From assembly GCA_015657505.1 (NCBI GenBank), contig JADLKE010000001.1, positions 413,750-458,390 of the forward strand: a DNA stretch of 44,641 nt, written 5' to 3'. A model generated the notes under the pieces. It ran no database searches and was not told the origin of the DNA. It saw only the letters and a program-made list of their open reading frames with translations. Positions within the stretch are counted from its first letter, which is position 1, and each line of letters begins with the position of its first letter. Below, in pieces: positions 8,227 through 17,204 of this stretch. The translations under genes and the position numbers were made by a program. The stretch is from Ignavibacteria bacterium. Lineage in GTDB: Bacteria; Bacteroidota; Ignavibacteria; Tepidaquicellales; Tepidaquicellaceae.

Positions 8227-9429
8227 TTGCAGACAGGCAATCAGGTTTTCGAAGCAATTTCATCTCTCGAGAAATATATTTCCGATAACAACTTCAGGGG
8301 TTATGACCCTTACGACGGTTTGGCGTCGCCGCTATTCAGACTACCTGTTCTAAAATCAAATCATACTTTCAGGTTCATATCACAGCAGTTAATAAGGAAG
8401 AGTCCGTTAAACATCAGACCGCTGCTGGGAATAAAAAAAGGTTACAATCCTGTAACTCTGGGTCTCTGCATTCAGGCATACGCGTATCTTTTAAAGTCCG
8501 GGAGACTGCAGGGAACAAGGATTTCGGCGGATTACGCCGAATCAAGAATTAATTTTCTCACGCAAGAATTGCTGAGATTATCTTCCAAAGGATTCAGCGG
8601 ATACTGCTGGGGTTACGATTTCGACTGGGAAGCTCGATACGCTTCGAATCCCGCGTACACTCCGACAATCGTCGCGACAGGAATAATAACAAACGCGCTT
8701 TTTGAATATTACAGGTTCTCGAAGGATAAAAATATTTTTACTATTATCGAAAGTTCCGGGAAGTTTGCGACAAAGGATTTGAAGAAAAGTTTTGACGGCG
8801 GGACATTCTGTTATTCGTATTCACCGTTCGACAGTCAGCGGGTTTACAACGCATCGATGAAAGCCGTCAGGCTGCTTTCACAAATTTTCTCCGTGAACGG
8901 GAGCAAAGAAATCGCGGACGAGGCGAAAAAGGCAGCAGCGTACGTCGCAGAGAATCAGAATAAGGACGGTTCCTGGGCGTATTCAAAAAGCGACGGAAGA
9001 GACTGGGCGGATAATTTTCACACCGGATACATATTAGATTGTTTCGATGAATACATAAGGAATACCGGAGACAATGAGTTTTCAGACATCCTTCAGAAGG
9101 GATACCAATTTTACACTGACAGATTTTTCCGGAAAGCGAAGAGCGAGACCCTGATGCCGAAGTATTACAGCAACAGACTATATCCCGTGGATGCTACGTC
9201 GCTCTCGCAATCGGTTCTTACACTCTCCAGATTCGGCGAAACGGAAAAGGCATTTATGACCGCGCGCTGGGGCATTGAGAACATGTCAGGCAAAAAGGGA
9301 TATTTTTACTATCGCGCGGGCAGATTCAGGAAGCAAAAAATTTCATTCATGAGGTGGTCGAACGCGTGGATGTTTGCAGCACTTTCATTTTTATTCTTAA
9401 AGAATCAGGAGGAGGCAGGAAAAGCATGA
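8227..9429 (+). CDS. Alpha/alpha-toroid (six-hairpin-like) protein of polysaccharide loci, function unassigned
   Basis: A 400-residue protein that probably starts at TTG (8227), 6 bases after the upstream stop. It has repeated helix-pair character and conserved-looking signatures: RGYDPYDGL near residues 20-28, LLGIKKGYNP near 65, CWGYDFDWE near 135, DGSWAYS near 255, DNFHTGYILD near 270 and FMRWSNAW near the end. The W/D/H-rich segments facing a barrel centre are typical of (alpha/alpha)6 sugar-active folds such as epimerases, lyases and hydrolases. From memory, relatives beside bi-domain oxidoreductases are often left hypothetical or mislabelled as delta-aminolevulinic acid dehydratase; nothing here supports that label. 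It ends in an ATGA overlap with the DUF354 gene. A cytoplasmic glycan- or nucleotide-sugar-modifying role is inference. Confidence 0.7.
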   Translation: MQTGNQVFEAISSLEKYISDNNFRGYDPYDGLASPLFRLPVLKSNHTFRFISQQLIRKSPLNIRPLLGIKKGYNPVTLGLCIQAYAYLLKSGRLQGTRISADYAESRINFLTQELLRLSSKGFSGYCWGYDFDWEARYASNPAYTPTIVATGIITNALFEYYRFSKDKNIFTIIESSGKFATKDLKKSFDGGTFCYSYSPFDSQRVYNASMKAVRLLSQIFSVNGSKEIADEAKKAAAYVAENQNKDGSWAYSKSDGRDWADNFHTGYILDCFDEYIRNTGDNEFSDILQKGYQFYTDRFFRKAKSETLMPKYYSNRLYPVDATSLSQSVLTLSRFGETEKAFMTARWGIENMSGKKGYFYYRAGRFRKQKISFMRWSNAWMFAALSFLFLKNQEEAGKA

Positions 9430-10478
9430 TCTGGTTTGACCTCGACAATTCCCCGCACGTTCCGATTTTCAGGCCGATACTAAAGGGACTAAGAAGCCGG
9501 GGAATAGATTTCATAGTAACCGCAAGGGATTACGCGCAGACGAGAAGCCTTCTCGAGTTATGGAATATAGAGCATACGATGATTGGAGTTCACGGCGGAA
9601 AGAGCAAGGCCGGGAAAATCACAAATCTCATCGGCAGGACAAATCAACTTATAAAATTCATTAAGGGAAAAAATGTGAGCGCCGCTTTCAGCCACGGTTC
9701 GAGGACGCAGGTAATGGCAGCCCGAAGGCTTGGGATACCGTCTTACGTAATGCTTGATTATGAATACACTGAAAAATACATATTCAACCTGTTCGGGACA
9801 AAATTATTGATTCCCGATTTAATACCGGAGGGGCGGCTCGCCGAAGCGGGTTTCAATACGAACAAAGTAATAAGATATCCCGGGTACAAGGAGAATATTT
9901 ATCTTCAGGATTTCGTTCCTGAAAGGAATTTCAGGGAAAGCATAGGTGTTCCAGCGGAAAAAATTCTTGTTGTAATAAGACCGCCCGCGCTTCTCGGGAA
10001 TTACCATAACAGCGAAAGCGAAAAACTATTTACAGAAGCAATCAGGTATTTCTCGTCAAACAAAAACACGCAAATTTTAATAATCAGCAGGACGAAAGAG
10101 GACGCCGGTCTCGTACACGATTTATCAAACGCAGGTAATATTTCATTCCTGGAGAAACCCGTCGATGGTCTTCAATTGCTTTTTTCAGCCGACATAACGC
10201 TCAGCGGCGGAGGCACTATGAACAGGGAATCGGCGCTTCTCGGCACTCCGACATTCAGCATATTCAAAGGCAGAAAGCCCTATCTGGATGAGCATCTTCA
10301 GTCGCTCGGAAAACTTAAGTTCATCGAAAGCAGCGATGATTTAAGAAATATTTGCATTGAAAAGAAAAAAAATATAGGGTATTTTACAAATTCTGACGGA
10401 ATCAAATACATTATCGAATTTATATCCAATATTCACGACAAACAAAACCGGAGGATAGATGAAAGTCCCATTCGTTGA
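9426..10478 (+). CDS. DUF354 family protein (GT-B fold, glycosyltransferase/epimerase-like)
   Basis: Starts at ATG 9426, whose ATGA overlaps the previous stop; AGGAGGAGG lies about ten bases upstream as a strong ribosome-binding site, so an earlier ATG at 9354 is rejected. The 350-residue product begins MIWFDLDNSPHVPIFRPIL, the diagnostic N-terminus of DUF354. It ends with GT-B-like donor-site features: SADITLSGGGTMNRESALLGTPTF resembles the G-G-x-T-x-x-E-A segment of UDP-GlcNAc 2-epimerases and MurG-type transferases. Members occur in archaeal and bacterial glycan clusters. It could be a glycosyltransferase or a nucleotide-sugar epimerase. It overlaps the next gene by 20 bases, so 8227-11577 forms a tightly coupled unit. 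Confidence 0.83.
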   Translation: MIWFDLDNSPHVPIFRPILKGLRSRGIDFIVTARDYAQTRSLLELWNIEHTMIGVHGGKSKAGKITNLIGRTNQLIKFIKGKNVSAAFSHGSRTQVMAARRLGIPSYVMLDYEYTEKYIFNLFGTKLLIPDLIPEGRLAEAGFNTNKVIRYPGYKENIYLQDFVPERNFRESIGVPAEKILVVIRPPALLGNYHNSESEKLFTEAIRYFSSNKNTQILIISRTKEDAGLVHDLSNAGNISFLEKPVDGLQLLFSADITLSGGGTMNRESALLGTPTFSIFKGRKPYLDEHLQSLGKLKFIESSDDLRNICIEKKKNIGYFTNSDGIKYIIEFISNIHDKQNRRIDESPIR

Positions 10479-11577
10479 TCTTAAAACTCAATATAATTCA
10501 ATTAAAGATGAAGTCAGGGCGGCAATAGACGACGTACTTGAAAACACCGCTTATGTCTTAGGCAGGCACGTAGTTAATTTCGAAAAGGAATTCGCGAAGA
10601 TGCACGGTGTTAAGCACTGTTACGGCCTATCATCCGGCACGGACGGCAATCATTCGGTTTTGTGGGCGCTCGGAATTGCTCCGGGAGACGAAGTAATTAT
10701 TCCCGCGAACACCTTTATAGCGACGGCCTGGGGCGCGACGCTTTGCGGCGCAAAGCCGGTTTTCACGGACTGCCATCCCGAAAGTTACAACATTGACCCG
10801 GATAAAGTTGAAGCCGCGATAACTCCGCGTACGAAGGCAATCGTTGCTGTGCATTTGTACGGTCAGCCCGCTGATATTGACAGGCTGAAAGAAATCGCGG
10901 ACGCGAGAAATATTTTGCTCGTCGAAGACTGCGCACAGGCGCATTTATCGGAATATAAGGGGAAAAGGGTCGGAGGATTATCGACCGCTTCATCTTTCAG
11001 TTTTTATCCGGGCAAAAATCTCGGCGCGTACGGCGAGGCGGGAGCGGTTTGCACGAATGACGATGAACTCGCGCTAAAGTTCAAAATGATAAGAGACCAC
11101 GGCAGTCACGAGAAATACATACATTATTCCTTCGGGCATAATTACAGGATGGAAGCCATTCAGGGCGCTGTGCTCGAGGTTAAGTTAAATCACATAGACA
11201 AGTGGACAGAGAAGAGGCGCAACGCGGCGAAGTTATATTCGAAATATCTTTCGGATTTCTCTGAAGTCGTGCTGCCTGTTGAAATGAATTATGCGAAACA
11301 CGTTTATCATCTGTATGTTATCAGACTCGGCAGTACGGATACACGGAATAAACTTCAGGCATTCCTTAGCGATAACGGCATATCAACAGGACTTCATTAT
11401 CCCGTGCCGCTGCACGTTCAGCCGTGTTTCTCCGCGCTCGGTTACAGGAAGGGCGTCATGCCGGTGACTGAAAATCTTGCCGAATGCGGCTTATCGCTTC
11501 CGATGTTCCCCGATATTACGGAAGAGCAGATTGAATACACGGCAAGCATTATCAAGAATTTTTTTAATAAAAATTGA
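10459..11577 (+). CDS. PLP-dependent sugar aminotransferase, DegT/DnrJ/EryC1/StrS family (WbpE-like)
   Basis: A 372-residue fold-type I aminotransferase. It opens VPFVDLKTQY, as is usual for the family, and has GLSSGTDGNHSVLWAL for cofactor phosphate binding, VEDCAQAH (the aspartate contacts the pyridine nitrogen) and SFYPGKNLGAYGEAG. Lys186 in the last motif should form the internal aldimine. Family members convert 3- or 4-keto nucleotide sugars to amino sugars with glutamate as donor. The oxidoreductase at 13117 and acetyltransferase at 14131 make a WbpE-like 3-amination in a 2,3-diacetamido-uronic acid pathway plausible; a FdtB/QdtB-like role is the alternative. The stop TGA lies inside a TTGA overlap with the next gene's TTG start. 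Confidence 0.92.
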   Translation: MKVPFVDLKTQYNSIKDEVRAAIDDVLENTAYVLGRHVVNFEKEFAKMHGVKHCYGLSSGTDGNHSVLWALGIAPGDEVIIPANTFIATAWGATLCGAKPVFTDCHPESYNIDPDKVEAAITPRTKAIVAVHLYGQPADIDRLKEIADARNILLVEDCAQAHLSEYKGKRVGGLSTASSFSFYPGKNLGAYGEAGAVCTNDDELALKFKMIRDHGSHEKYIHYSFGHNYRMEAIQGAVLEVKLNHIDKWTEKRRNAAKLYSKYLSDFSEVVLPVEMNYAKHVYHLYVIRLGSTDTRNKLQAFLSDNGISTGLHYPVPLHVQPCFSALGYRKGVMPVTENLAECGLSLPMFPDITEEQIEYTASIIKNFFNKN

Positions 11578-13003
11578 AATATCCGGGCTATAAATATTTT
11601 TACGCTTTAATAGATTTTGTGATACTTATATCGTCCTATTTCATCGCTCACGATTTGTATTACAGATACTATGCCGATAAATACATATCCTGGATGATGC
11701 TTGGCGCGGGTGACTACCTAACTTTTGCCGTTTCCGGAATAGTATTCATAATCATTTTTCACTATCTGCACTTGTATAAAATGAACGTGTTCCTGACAAG
11801 GGCGCTGCAGTTCACTGTTCTTGTAAAGGCAATGCTTTATGGAATTGTAGGACTAATCGCGGTTACATTTTTTACAAAGTTCTCGTTTATTTCGGATTCA
11901 AGGCTGTACATTTCCATATATTTTGTCACAGCACTAATCCTTTTAATTTTCGTCAGAATCATATTGCTGCAGATAATATATTCGAAGATACTGGCGAATA
12001 AAATTTTCAAGATAAAGATACTTATTATCGGGCGGGAAAATCGGGCAGGTCATTCGCTCAGAAATTATCATTCGAAAATATATTCGGCGTGGAGATTATT
12101 GGTTTTCTAGACGATACCGTTGAAAAAGGGTGCGTAGTATTCAACGAGCTGAAAGTGCTCGGTAAGACGGAAGATATCGGAGAACTTAAGAAGGTAATGG
12201 ATTTCAAGCAGGTCGCGATTTGCATCGACAGGATTGAATACGAAGAACTTCTGAAGATAATCGACAAATGCCAGAGACTCGGTCTTGAGGTGAAAGTTAC
12301 TTCAGACCTCTTCGGGATAATTCCCCAAAAGATCTTCTCGGAGGAATACGAAGACATCCCAATTATTAACGTATCTCCAAAATTTAATTATCCGATATAT
12401 TTCGTTATAAAGAAAATCTTAGATTACATCGGCGCATCCGCAGGGATATTGCTTCTTTCGCCTTTCTTCATCATCGCAGCGATTATAATCAAATTCACAT
12501 CGAAGGGACCTGTGATTCACAAGCAGGTGCGAATCGGCAAGGACGGCAAACCATTCGATTTTTACAAATTCCGGTCAATGTACGTAATTGATGGCGAAGA
12601 CATTTCAAGAGTAGACGAGATGCTGGATTTCATGAAGAATAAAACGACCGCGGAAAAAATCGTTAATCAAAAGCGCATTACGCCCATCGGGAAGTTACTC
12701 AGAAAGTTCTCACTCGACGAAACGCCTCAGTTGTTCAACGTTATAAAAGGCGACATGAGTCTCGTGGGACCGCGTCCCTGCCTGCCATACGAATATGAAA
12801 ATTACGACGAATGGCAGAAGAGAAGACTCTCCGTTATACCCGGCTGCACGGGCCTCTGGCAGGTAACAGGACGGAGTCAGGTAAATTTCAATGATTCCAT
12901 AATAATGGATCTTTACTACATAAACAACATTTCTCCCTGGCTGGATCTGCAACTAATAATCAAGACCCTGCCCGTAATGATATTCGCGAGGGGCGGGAAA
13001 TAA
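11574..13003 (+). pseudogene. Polyprenyl-phosphate sugar-1-phosphate transferase (WcaJ/WbaP type), broken by a one-base frameshift
   Basis: The N-terminal part (TTG at 11574, ending at 12110) holds about four to five membrane helices and the start of a CoA_binding_3-like domain. At 12030-12032 the frame breaks: upstream reads KILIIGR, while the +1-shifted frame from 12032 reads GAGKSGRSFAQKL and then FENIFGVEIIGFLDD, exactly what the family has here. Restoring one G in the GGG run gives a 476-residue protein of normal family length. The C-terminal half is a complete bacterial sugar-transferase domain. Intact enzymes start repeat-unit synthesis by loading the first sugar phosphate onto undecaprenyl phosphate. 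The shift may be an assembly error, since both sides look under full selection, or a real loss-of-function mutation. Confidence 0.85.
12089..13003 (+). CDS. C-terminal fragment of the frameshifted sugar-phosphate transferase, with the intact catalytic core
   Basis: This 304-codon open frame is the downstream half of the gene described at 11574-13003; its nominal GTG is an internal valine codon. It contains the end of the CoA-binding-like domain, a hydrophobic re-entrant segment (YIGASAGILLLSPFFIIAA), FDFYKFRSMY, the SLDETPQLFNVIKGDMSLVGPRP region (Asp-Glu dyad at 12716-12721), and PGCTGLWQVTGRS. Monotopic transferases such as PglC consist of little more than this core, so a translated fragment might keep activity. 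No ribosome-binding site supports independent initiation. Confidence 0.7.
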   Translation: MEIIGFLDDTVEKGCVVFNELKVLGKTEDIGELKKVMDFKQVAICIDRIEYEELLKIIDKCQRLGLEVKVTSDLFGIIPQKIFSEEYEDIPIINVSPKFNYPIYFVIKKILDYIGASAGILLLSPFFIIAAIIIKFTSKGPVIHKQVRIGKDGKPFDFYKFRSMYVIDGEDISRVDEMLDFMKNKTTAEKIVNQKRITPIGKLLRKFSLDETPQLFNVIKGDMSLVGPRPCLPYEYENYDEWQKRRLSVIPGCTGLWQVTGRSQVNFNDSIIMDLYYINNISPWLDLQLIIKTLPVMIFARGGK

Positions 13004-13116
13004 CAAAGGTTATTCGCATTCTTTTTCCTCAATCCTTCATTTCCTTTTAGATTCAAACCAATTTACATTTTTTTTCATTTTCAATTTAAGCATATTCATA
13101 AAAAAACTAAAATCAC

Positions 13117-14115
13117 ATGCAGGCAGCAGTTATTGGAATCGGTTATTGGGGTCCTAACCTGATAAGAAACTTTCTCGCTTCAGAGAAAATTGACAGGGTA
13201 TACGTGTTTGACATCAACAAATCGAGGCTTGATTTCGTACGTAAAAGATTCCCTTTGGTAACCATTGCGGATAACATTGAACAGATACTTAATTCCGATA
13301 AAATTGAGATGGTTGCAATCGCAACGCCTGTCGATACGCATTTCGATACCGCAAAAAAGGCGCTTGAAAGGAACAAACACATCTGGGTTGAAAAACCGTT
13401 CACATCGAGCGTGGAGCAGGCAGTAATTCTAAATCAGATAGCAGCGGAAAGGAAACTCAACATATTCGTGGACCATACTTTCATTTATACCGGCGCGGTT
13501 AAAAAGATGAAAGAGATTATTGACAACAACGAACTCGGCGATCTGCTTTATTTTGATTCCGTAAGGATAAATCTCGGCTTGTTTCAATCTGACGTCAACG
13601 TTATATGGGACCTTGCTCCTCATGACCTTTCAATAATGTTTTACCTGATGAACAAGAAACCGGTCGCGATAGCCGCGAACGGCGTAGCGAATTATTACGG
13701 GCACGAAAATATCGCACACATATCGGTTTATTTCGAGAATAACTGTTTCGCGCATTTCCACGTTAACTGGACGTCGCCCGTAAAGATAAGAAGAATGATA
13801 GCCGGCGGCAACAAGAAGATGCTCGTGTTTGACGACATGGAAAATTCAGAGAAGATAAAAGTGTACGACAGCGGGATTGAAATGAAGGAAAAAGAAGGCA
13901 TATATCATGCGCTCGTTCAATACAGGATAGGCGACATGTATTCGCCGAAACTCGTTCATACGGAGGCTCTGGCTCTCGGCGTCGAGGAATTCATCAACTC
14001 GATAATCGAAAAGAGAAAACCCCTTACAAACGGCGATGACGGTCTAAACGTTGTCAAAATTCTCGAAGCATCAGACGCATCGATAAAACAAAAGGGAAAA
14101 CTAATAACATTATAA
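13117..14115 (+). CDS. Gfo/Idh/MocA family sugar-nucleotide oxidoreductase (WbpB/WlbA-like)
   Basis: A 332-residue protein with an N-terminal NAD(P)-binding loop GIGYWGPNLIRN at residues 7-18. EKPFT near residues 92-96 is the family EKP motif, in which lysine is catalytic. WDLAPHDLSIM supplies the conserved histidine region of the C-terminal domain. WbpB/WlbA oxidises the C3 hydroxyl of UDP-GlcNAc(A) to the 3-keto form for transamination. The aminotransferase at 10459 and acetyltransferase immediately downstream (15-base gap) fit that scheme. The UDP-GlcNAc 6-dehydrogenase (WbpA-type) needed first is not in the window. The gene follows a 113-base pyrimidine-rich gap after the frameshifted transferase, so it may have its own promoter. 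Confidence 0.87.
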   Translation: MQAAVIGIGYWGPNLIRNFLASEKIDRVYVFDINKSRLDFVRKRFPLVTIADNIEQILNSDKIEMVAIATPVDTHFDTAKKALERNKHIWVEKPFTSSVEQAVILNQIAAERKLNIFVDHTFIYTGAVKKMKEIIDNNELGDLLYFDSVRINLGLFQSDVNVIWDLAPHDLSIMFYLMNKKPVAIAANGVANYYGHENIAHISVYFENNCFAHFHVNWTSPVKIRRMIAGGNKKMLVFDDMENSEKIKVYDSGIEMKEKEGIYHALVQYRIGDMYSPKLVHTEALALGVEEFINSIIEKRKPLTNGDDGLNVVKILEASDASIKQKGKLITL

Positions 14116-14130
14116 GCCATAACAGTCAGG

Positions 14131-14601
14131 ATGTCAAACAAAAACATTAATAATGTCAAACTCGGCAAGGAAGTAAAGATTTACGATTTCGTGAATTTGT
14201 ACGGCTGCTCTATAGACGACAACACGAAAATCGGCACTTTCGTCGAGATTCAGAAGAACGCTTTCATCGGAAAGAACTGCAAGATTTCTTCGCACACATT
14301 CATTTGCGAAGGCGTACACATAGAAGATAACGTTTTTGTCGGACATAATGTGACATTCATTAACGACAAGTATCCCCGCTCGACCAATGAAGACGGCTCG
14401 ATGCAAGGCGAATCGGACTGGAGCGTCGAGCAGACTTTCGTAAAGAAGGGCGCATCCATAGGTTCATCCTCGACGATACTTTGCGGCGTAACAATCGGAG
14501 AGAATTCAATAATAGGAGCGGGCTCGGTGGTGACGAAGAACGTGCCTGACAATGTAATCGCGGCCGGCGTTCCCGCGCGCGTTTTAAGAAAGATTAAATA
14601 A
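14131..14601 (+). CDS. Left-handed beta-helix sugar N-acetyltransferase (WbpD/WlbB-like)
   Basis: A 156-residue protein built of hexapeptide repeats (for example [19 protein letters not shown] and [10 protein letters not shown]). It ends [15 protein letters not shown], the standard end of acyl-CoA-dependent hexapeptide acetyltransferases. The loop FINDKYPRS is typical of the WbpD/FdtC/QdtC branch, which acetylates 3-amino-3-deoxy sugar nucleotides. With the oxidoreductase and aminotransferase this would complete acetamido-group installation on a 3-amino sugar. The alternative is a dTDP-3-amino-deoxyhexose acetyltransferase. Its stop codon at 14599-14601 lies beyond the stop of the opposite-strand gene: the two convergent genes overlap by 8 bases, leaving no room for a terminator. 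Confidence 0.88.
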   Translation: MSNKNINNVKLGKEVKIYDFVNLYGCSIDDNTKIGTFVEIQKNAFIGKNCKISSHTFICEGVHIEDNVFVGHNVTFINDKYPRSTNEDGSMQGESDWSVEQTFVKKGASIGSSSTILCGVTIGENSIIGAGSVVTKNVPDNVIAAGVPARVLRKIK

Positions 14602-16450
14602 ACCCATCTTTATTCCCGTACACCTTTTTCACGAGAATCATTTCCGTGATTACCAAAAGAATAACAATTATTACCGAATACATCCACAAACTCCTGCCTT
14701 TCCTGTTTCCCTCAACAAGATTCCGCAAATTCCCTATATCATCTTTTTCAACAATCTCATAATTCTTCACACCGCACTGATTTAGGACCTCCGTTAGTTC
14801 CTTTCGGTCCGCCCTTGCCGTATTACTTTCCAGAGTGTCGTGATTCATAACTTCCCGGAAATGACCAGATGCAAGAGCAGTGTATGAAAGGTAAACAGCC
14901 GAGCGCAATATCAGGGGCGAAAAAATCTCATTAACGGGAAAATCCGACATCTTTACGTCCGCAGAGACCGATGATACAACGAGCATACCGAAGTTCGACC
15001 TGTCCAGATAGATTAAAGGCGCAAGGTTCGCAGCGGAAATTAACGGGTATGAATTGCCGCTACCCGTAATGCCGTACTGTGAAGAAAATCTGACGGGAGG
15101 CACGGTATTTTCATTGACCTGCATTCCCTTGAATATACCCTCGAAAAAAGGTTCGTATGTTTTCACTTCGGATATCTTCTCGGTTCTTCCGATAATTTTC
15201 TTGCCGGTAAAACTAACAGAACCGAGTCTTGTTAAAAAACTGCCGTTGTAGTTTTCGTCAGGGAACACGAAAATTCCCTTGCCGGTGTTCAGAAACTCGC
15301 GTAATTTATCTGTTTCGTTATTATCGGCAGGTTCGTATCCAATTAAAAAAACGACATCATACAAATCAATCGAAGAGACTCCTCCGGCGTATGAATAATC
15401 GAAGATTATACTTCCCTCTTTACCGGTTCCGTTCACGGCATCAAAGACCGACGTGATGTATTTCGAATCCGATTCAGGGCTTTTTAAAATACCGATTTTA
15501 ATTTTTTCGGGAATGAACGCGTTAAAAAGGAATTTATCGTCCTCGCGCAGCGCGTTATCATATTGGTTCAATCCCTCAACCACGATAAACCCTTCATTGT
15601 TTCCGCCTTTTTCCGCCGTGAATTCAAAATCGACTGTTTTTCTTTCTCCCGGATTAAGATTAATGAAAATTTCAGATTTAACCTCGTCACCGGATTTTAA
15701 CGCAACCCGCGCGTCCTGCAAGTAATTTGAGCCTTCATTCTTTACTGCCGCCTTTAATTTTATCTTTCTTCCCGGTCCCGGTATTCCGGTTTCCTTATAA
15801 ACGTTATTGACCGAAACATTAGCGTAAACTTTATCGGATACATTGAGCAGATAAAAATATGTATCAGAAAATTCATCCGAATAGTCCCTGGCGGGTCTGT
15901 TAAAATTCACGCTTTGGAAATCTGAAATTATAAATATCTCGTCGATTCTTTCACCGTCTTTCTTTTCAACAGCCGCGGCGAGGATTGAATTTATATCCGG
16001 TTTGAATTTCATATTGCCGTCGCCGCCCGTACTCACCCTGGTATAAATGTTCTTTACCCTGTCCGATGTCGAGAACAGAGAATTTACATAATCAGACACA
16101 TTCGATGCTGTTCGAATCAGCGGAACGGTGTCCTGATAGACATTCATACTATAAGAACTGTCAATAAAAATGACTGCATTTTTTCTTAAATCCGCGCCTC
16201 TGCCGCTCATATTTTTTATATAGGGGTCGGCAAAAGCGAGTACCAGGAACACGATTATCAATGTCCTAACGAGCATCAGAAGAAACTGCCTGACGCGAAT
16301 TTTTCTAAAACGCGATTTCTGGATTTCCTTAAGCAGCATCAGCGAACTGAACTCGATTTTTTCAACCTTTTGCAGATTCAAAAGATGAATTATTACGGGT
16401 ATTGCTGCCGCAGCCAGCGCGACGAGTATGTAAGGATTAATGTAAGACAA
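14594..16450 (-). CDS. BatA-domain / von Willebrand factor A-like membrane protein
   Basis: I place the start at TTG 16448-16450, because family members begin with an -F-N-P-x-x-L- segment and here [25 protein letters not shown] follows directly in two runs ([25 protein letters not shown]). The frame is open further upstream, but that sequence is not family-like. The 618-residue product has two N-terminal membrane helices around residues 5-25 and 55-75, then a vWA domain with MIDAS DSSYS near residue 90. A CARDB-like beta domain, a glutamine-amidotransferase-like middle region ([12 protein letters not shown]) and a final C-terminal helix ([17 protein letters not shown]) follow. BatA-type proteins sit in the inner membrane and often work with MoxR ATPases, none of which is seen here. 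Confidence 0.8.
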   Translation of the reverse strand: MSYINPYILVALAAAAIPVIIHLLNLQKVEKIEFSSLMLLKEIQKSRFRKIRVRQFLLMLVRTLIIVFLVLAFADPYIKNMSGRGADLRKNAVIFIDSSYSMNVYQDTVPLIRTASNVSDYVNSLFSTSDRVKNIYTRVSTGGDGNMKFKPDINSILAAAVEKKDGERIDEIFIISDFQSVNFNRPARDYSDEFSDTYFYLLNVSDKVYANVSVNNVYKETGIPGPGRKIKLKAAVKNEGSNYLQDARVALKSGDEVKSEIFINLNPGERKTVDFEFTAEKGGNNEGFIVVEGLNQYDNALREDDKFLFNAFIPEKIKIGILKSPESDSKYITSVFDAVNGTGKEGSIIFDYSYAGGVSSIDLYDVVFLIGYEPADNNETDKLREFLNTGKGIFVFPDENYNGSFLTRLGSVSFTGKKIIGRTEKISEVKTYEPFFEGIFKGMQVNENTVPPVRFSSQYGITGSGNSYPLISAANLAPLIYLDRSNFGMLVVSSVSADVKMSDFPVNEIFSPLILRSAVYLSYTALASGHFREVMNHDTLESNTARADRKELTEVLNQCGVKNYEIVEKDDIGNLRNLVEGNRKGRSLWMYSVIIVILLVITEMILVKKVYGNKDGFI

Positions 16451-16532
16451 ATCTCTAATAAATATGCAAATATTAACTATTTTACACTGTTTTACAACGT
16501 TAATTTTAATAACTTTCAAGATACACATAAAG

Positions 16533-17171
16533 ATGAAGTTTAGAAATACAATATTGATATTGAACGGTGATATGCCTCCTGCAAGAATTTTCAAAAAGCT
16601 GAGGAGCAAGGAAGATTATATTATCTGCGCGGACGGCGGCGCCAATAACGCGAGAAAAGCGGGAATTAAGGCGGATATTATTATTGGTGATTTCGATTCA
16701 ATTACTAAAAGCACTCTGGATTTTTATAAAAGGAAAAATACGGAATTTCTGAAAATCAGCGAACAGGATACCACCGACCTTGAAAAATCGCTTATGTATA
16801 TAGTGGAAAATGGTCTCGACAACCTGCTTATTTTCGGAGCAATCAGCGGCAGACCCGACCATACATTGAATAATTTCAGCGTTTTGAAGAGATACGGCAA
16901 AATTCTTAACATGCGGATTTTCGACCGTATATACGAGATATATTTCATAAACGGCAAGACAGAGTTTAATTATAAGAAGGGACACATAGTCTCTCTTATA
17001 CCGATGCCTCTCGCCGAAGGCATCACTACAAAAGGGTTGAAATACGCGCTGAAAGGTGAGAGCCTTGAGTCAGGAATCAGGGAAGGCGCGCTTAATGTTT
17101 CATCAGCCGCCAGAGTCACGGTTGAGTTCAAGTCAGGAGCACTGTTGTTGTTCAAGAAACATTTTTTGTAA
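16533..17171 (+). CDS. thiN: Thiamine pyrophosphokinase
   Basis: A 212-residue protein that transfers pyrophosphate from ATP to thiamine, giving thiamine diphosphate. Its landmarks are ILNGDMPP at the N-terminus, ICADGGANNARKAGI near residue 33, IIGDFDSI near 51, TDLEKSL near 78 and GAISGRPDHTLNNF near 98, all family-typical with the acidic metal- and substrate-binding residues present. I chose ATG 16533 instead of the earlier in-frame ATG at 16464, because the intervening residues are hydrophobic and unlike the family, and the later start leaves room for a divergent promoter with the BatA-like gene. It precedes the symporter by only 33 bases. Cotranscription could hint at a vitamin-related transport substrate, but that is speculative. 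Confidence 0.93.
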   Translation: MKFRNTILILNGDMPPARIFKKLRSKEDYIICADGGANNARKAGIKADIIIGDFDSITKSTLDFYKRKNTEFLKISEQDTTDLEKSLMYIVENGLDNLLIFGAISGRPDHTLNNFSVLKRYGKILNMRIFDRIYEIYFINGKTEFNYKKGHIVSLIPMPLAEGITTKGLKYALKGESLESGIREGALNVSSAARVTVEFKSGALLLFKKHFL

Positions 17172-17204
17172 TTATTTAAAGGAACATTTCCATCTGCTGC
17201 TTCA

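Noticed and set aside
8227..9429. Delta-aminolevulinic acid dehydratase label for the toroid protein
   Set aside because: It lacks the metal-cysteine and double-lysine active-site pattern of HemB and shows alpha/alpha-toroid features instead.
16464..16532. Earlier ATG for the thiamine pyrophosphokinase gene
   Set aside because: The extra 23 residues are hydrophobic and unlike the family, and the sequence is better explained as the divergent promoter region with the BatA-like gene.
16451..16609. N-terminal extension of the BatA-like frame up to 16609
   Set aside because: The frame is open, but it overlaps the divergent gene and family members start at the S/T-x-x-NP segment, here just after TTG 16450.
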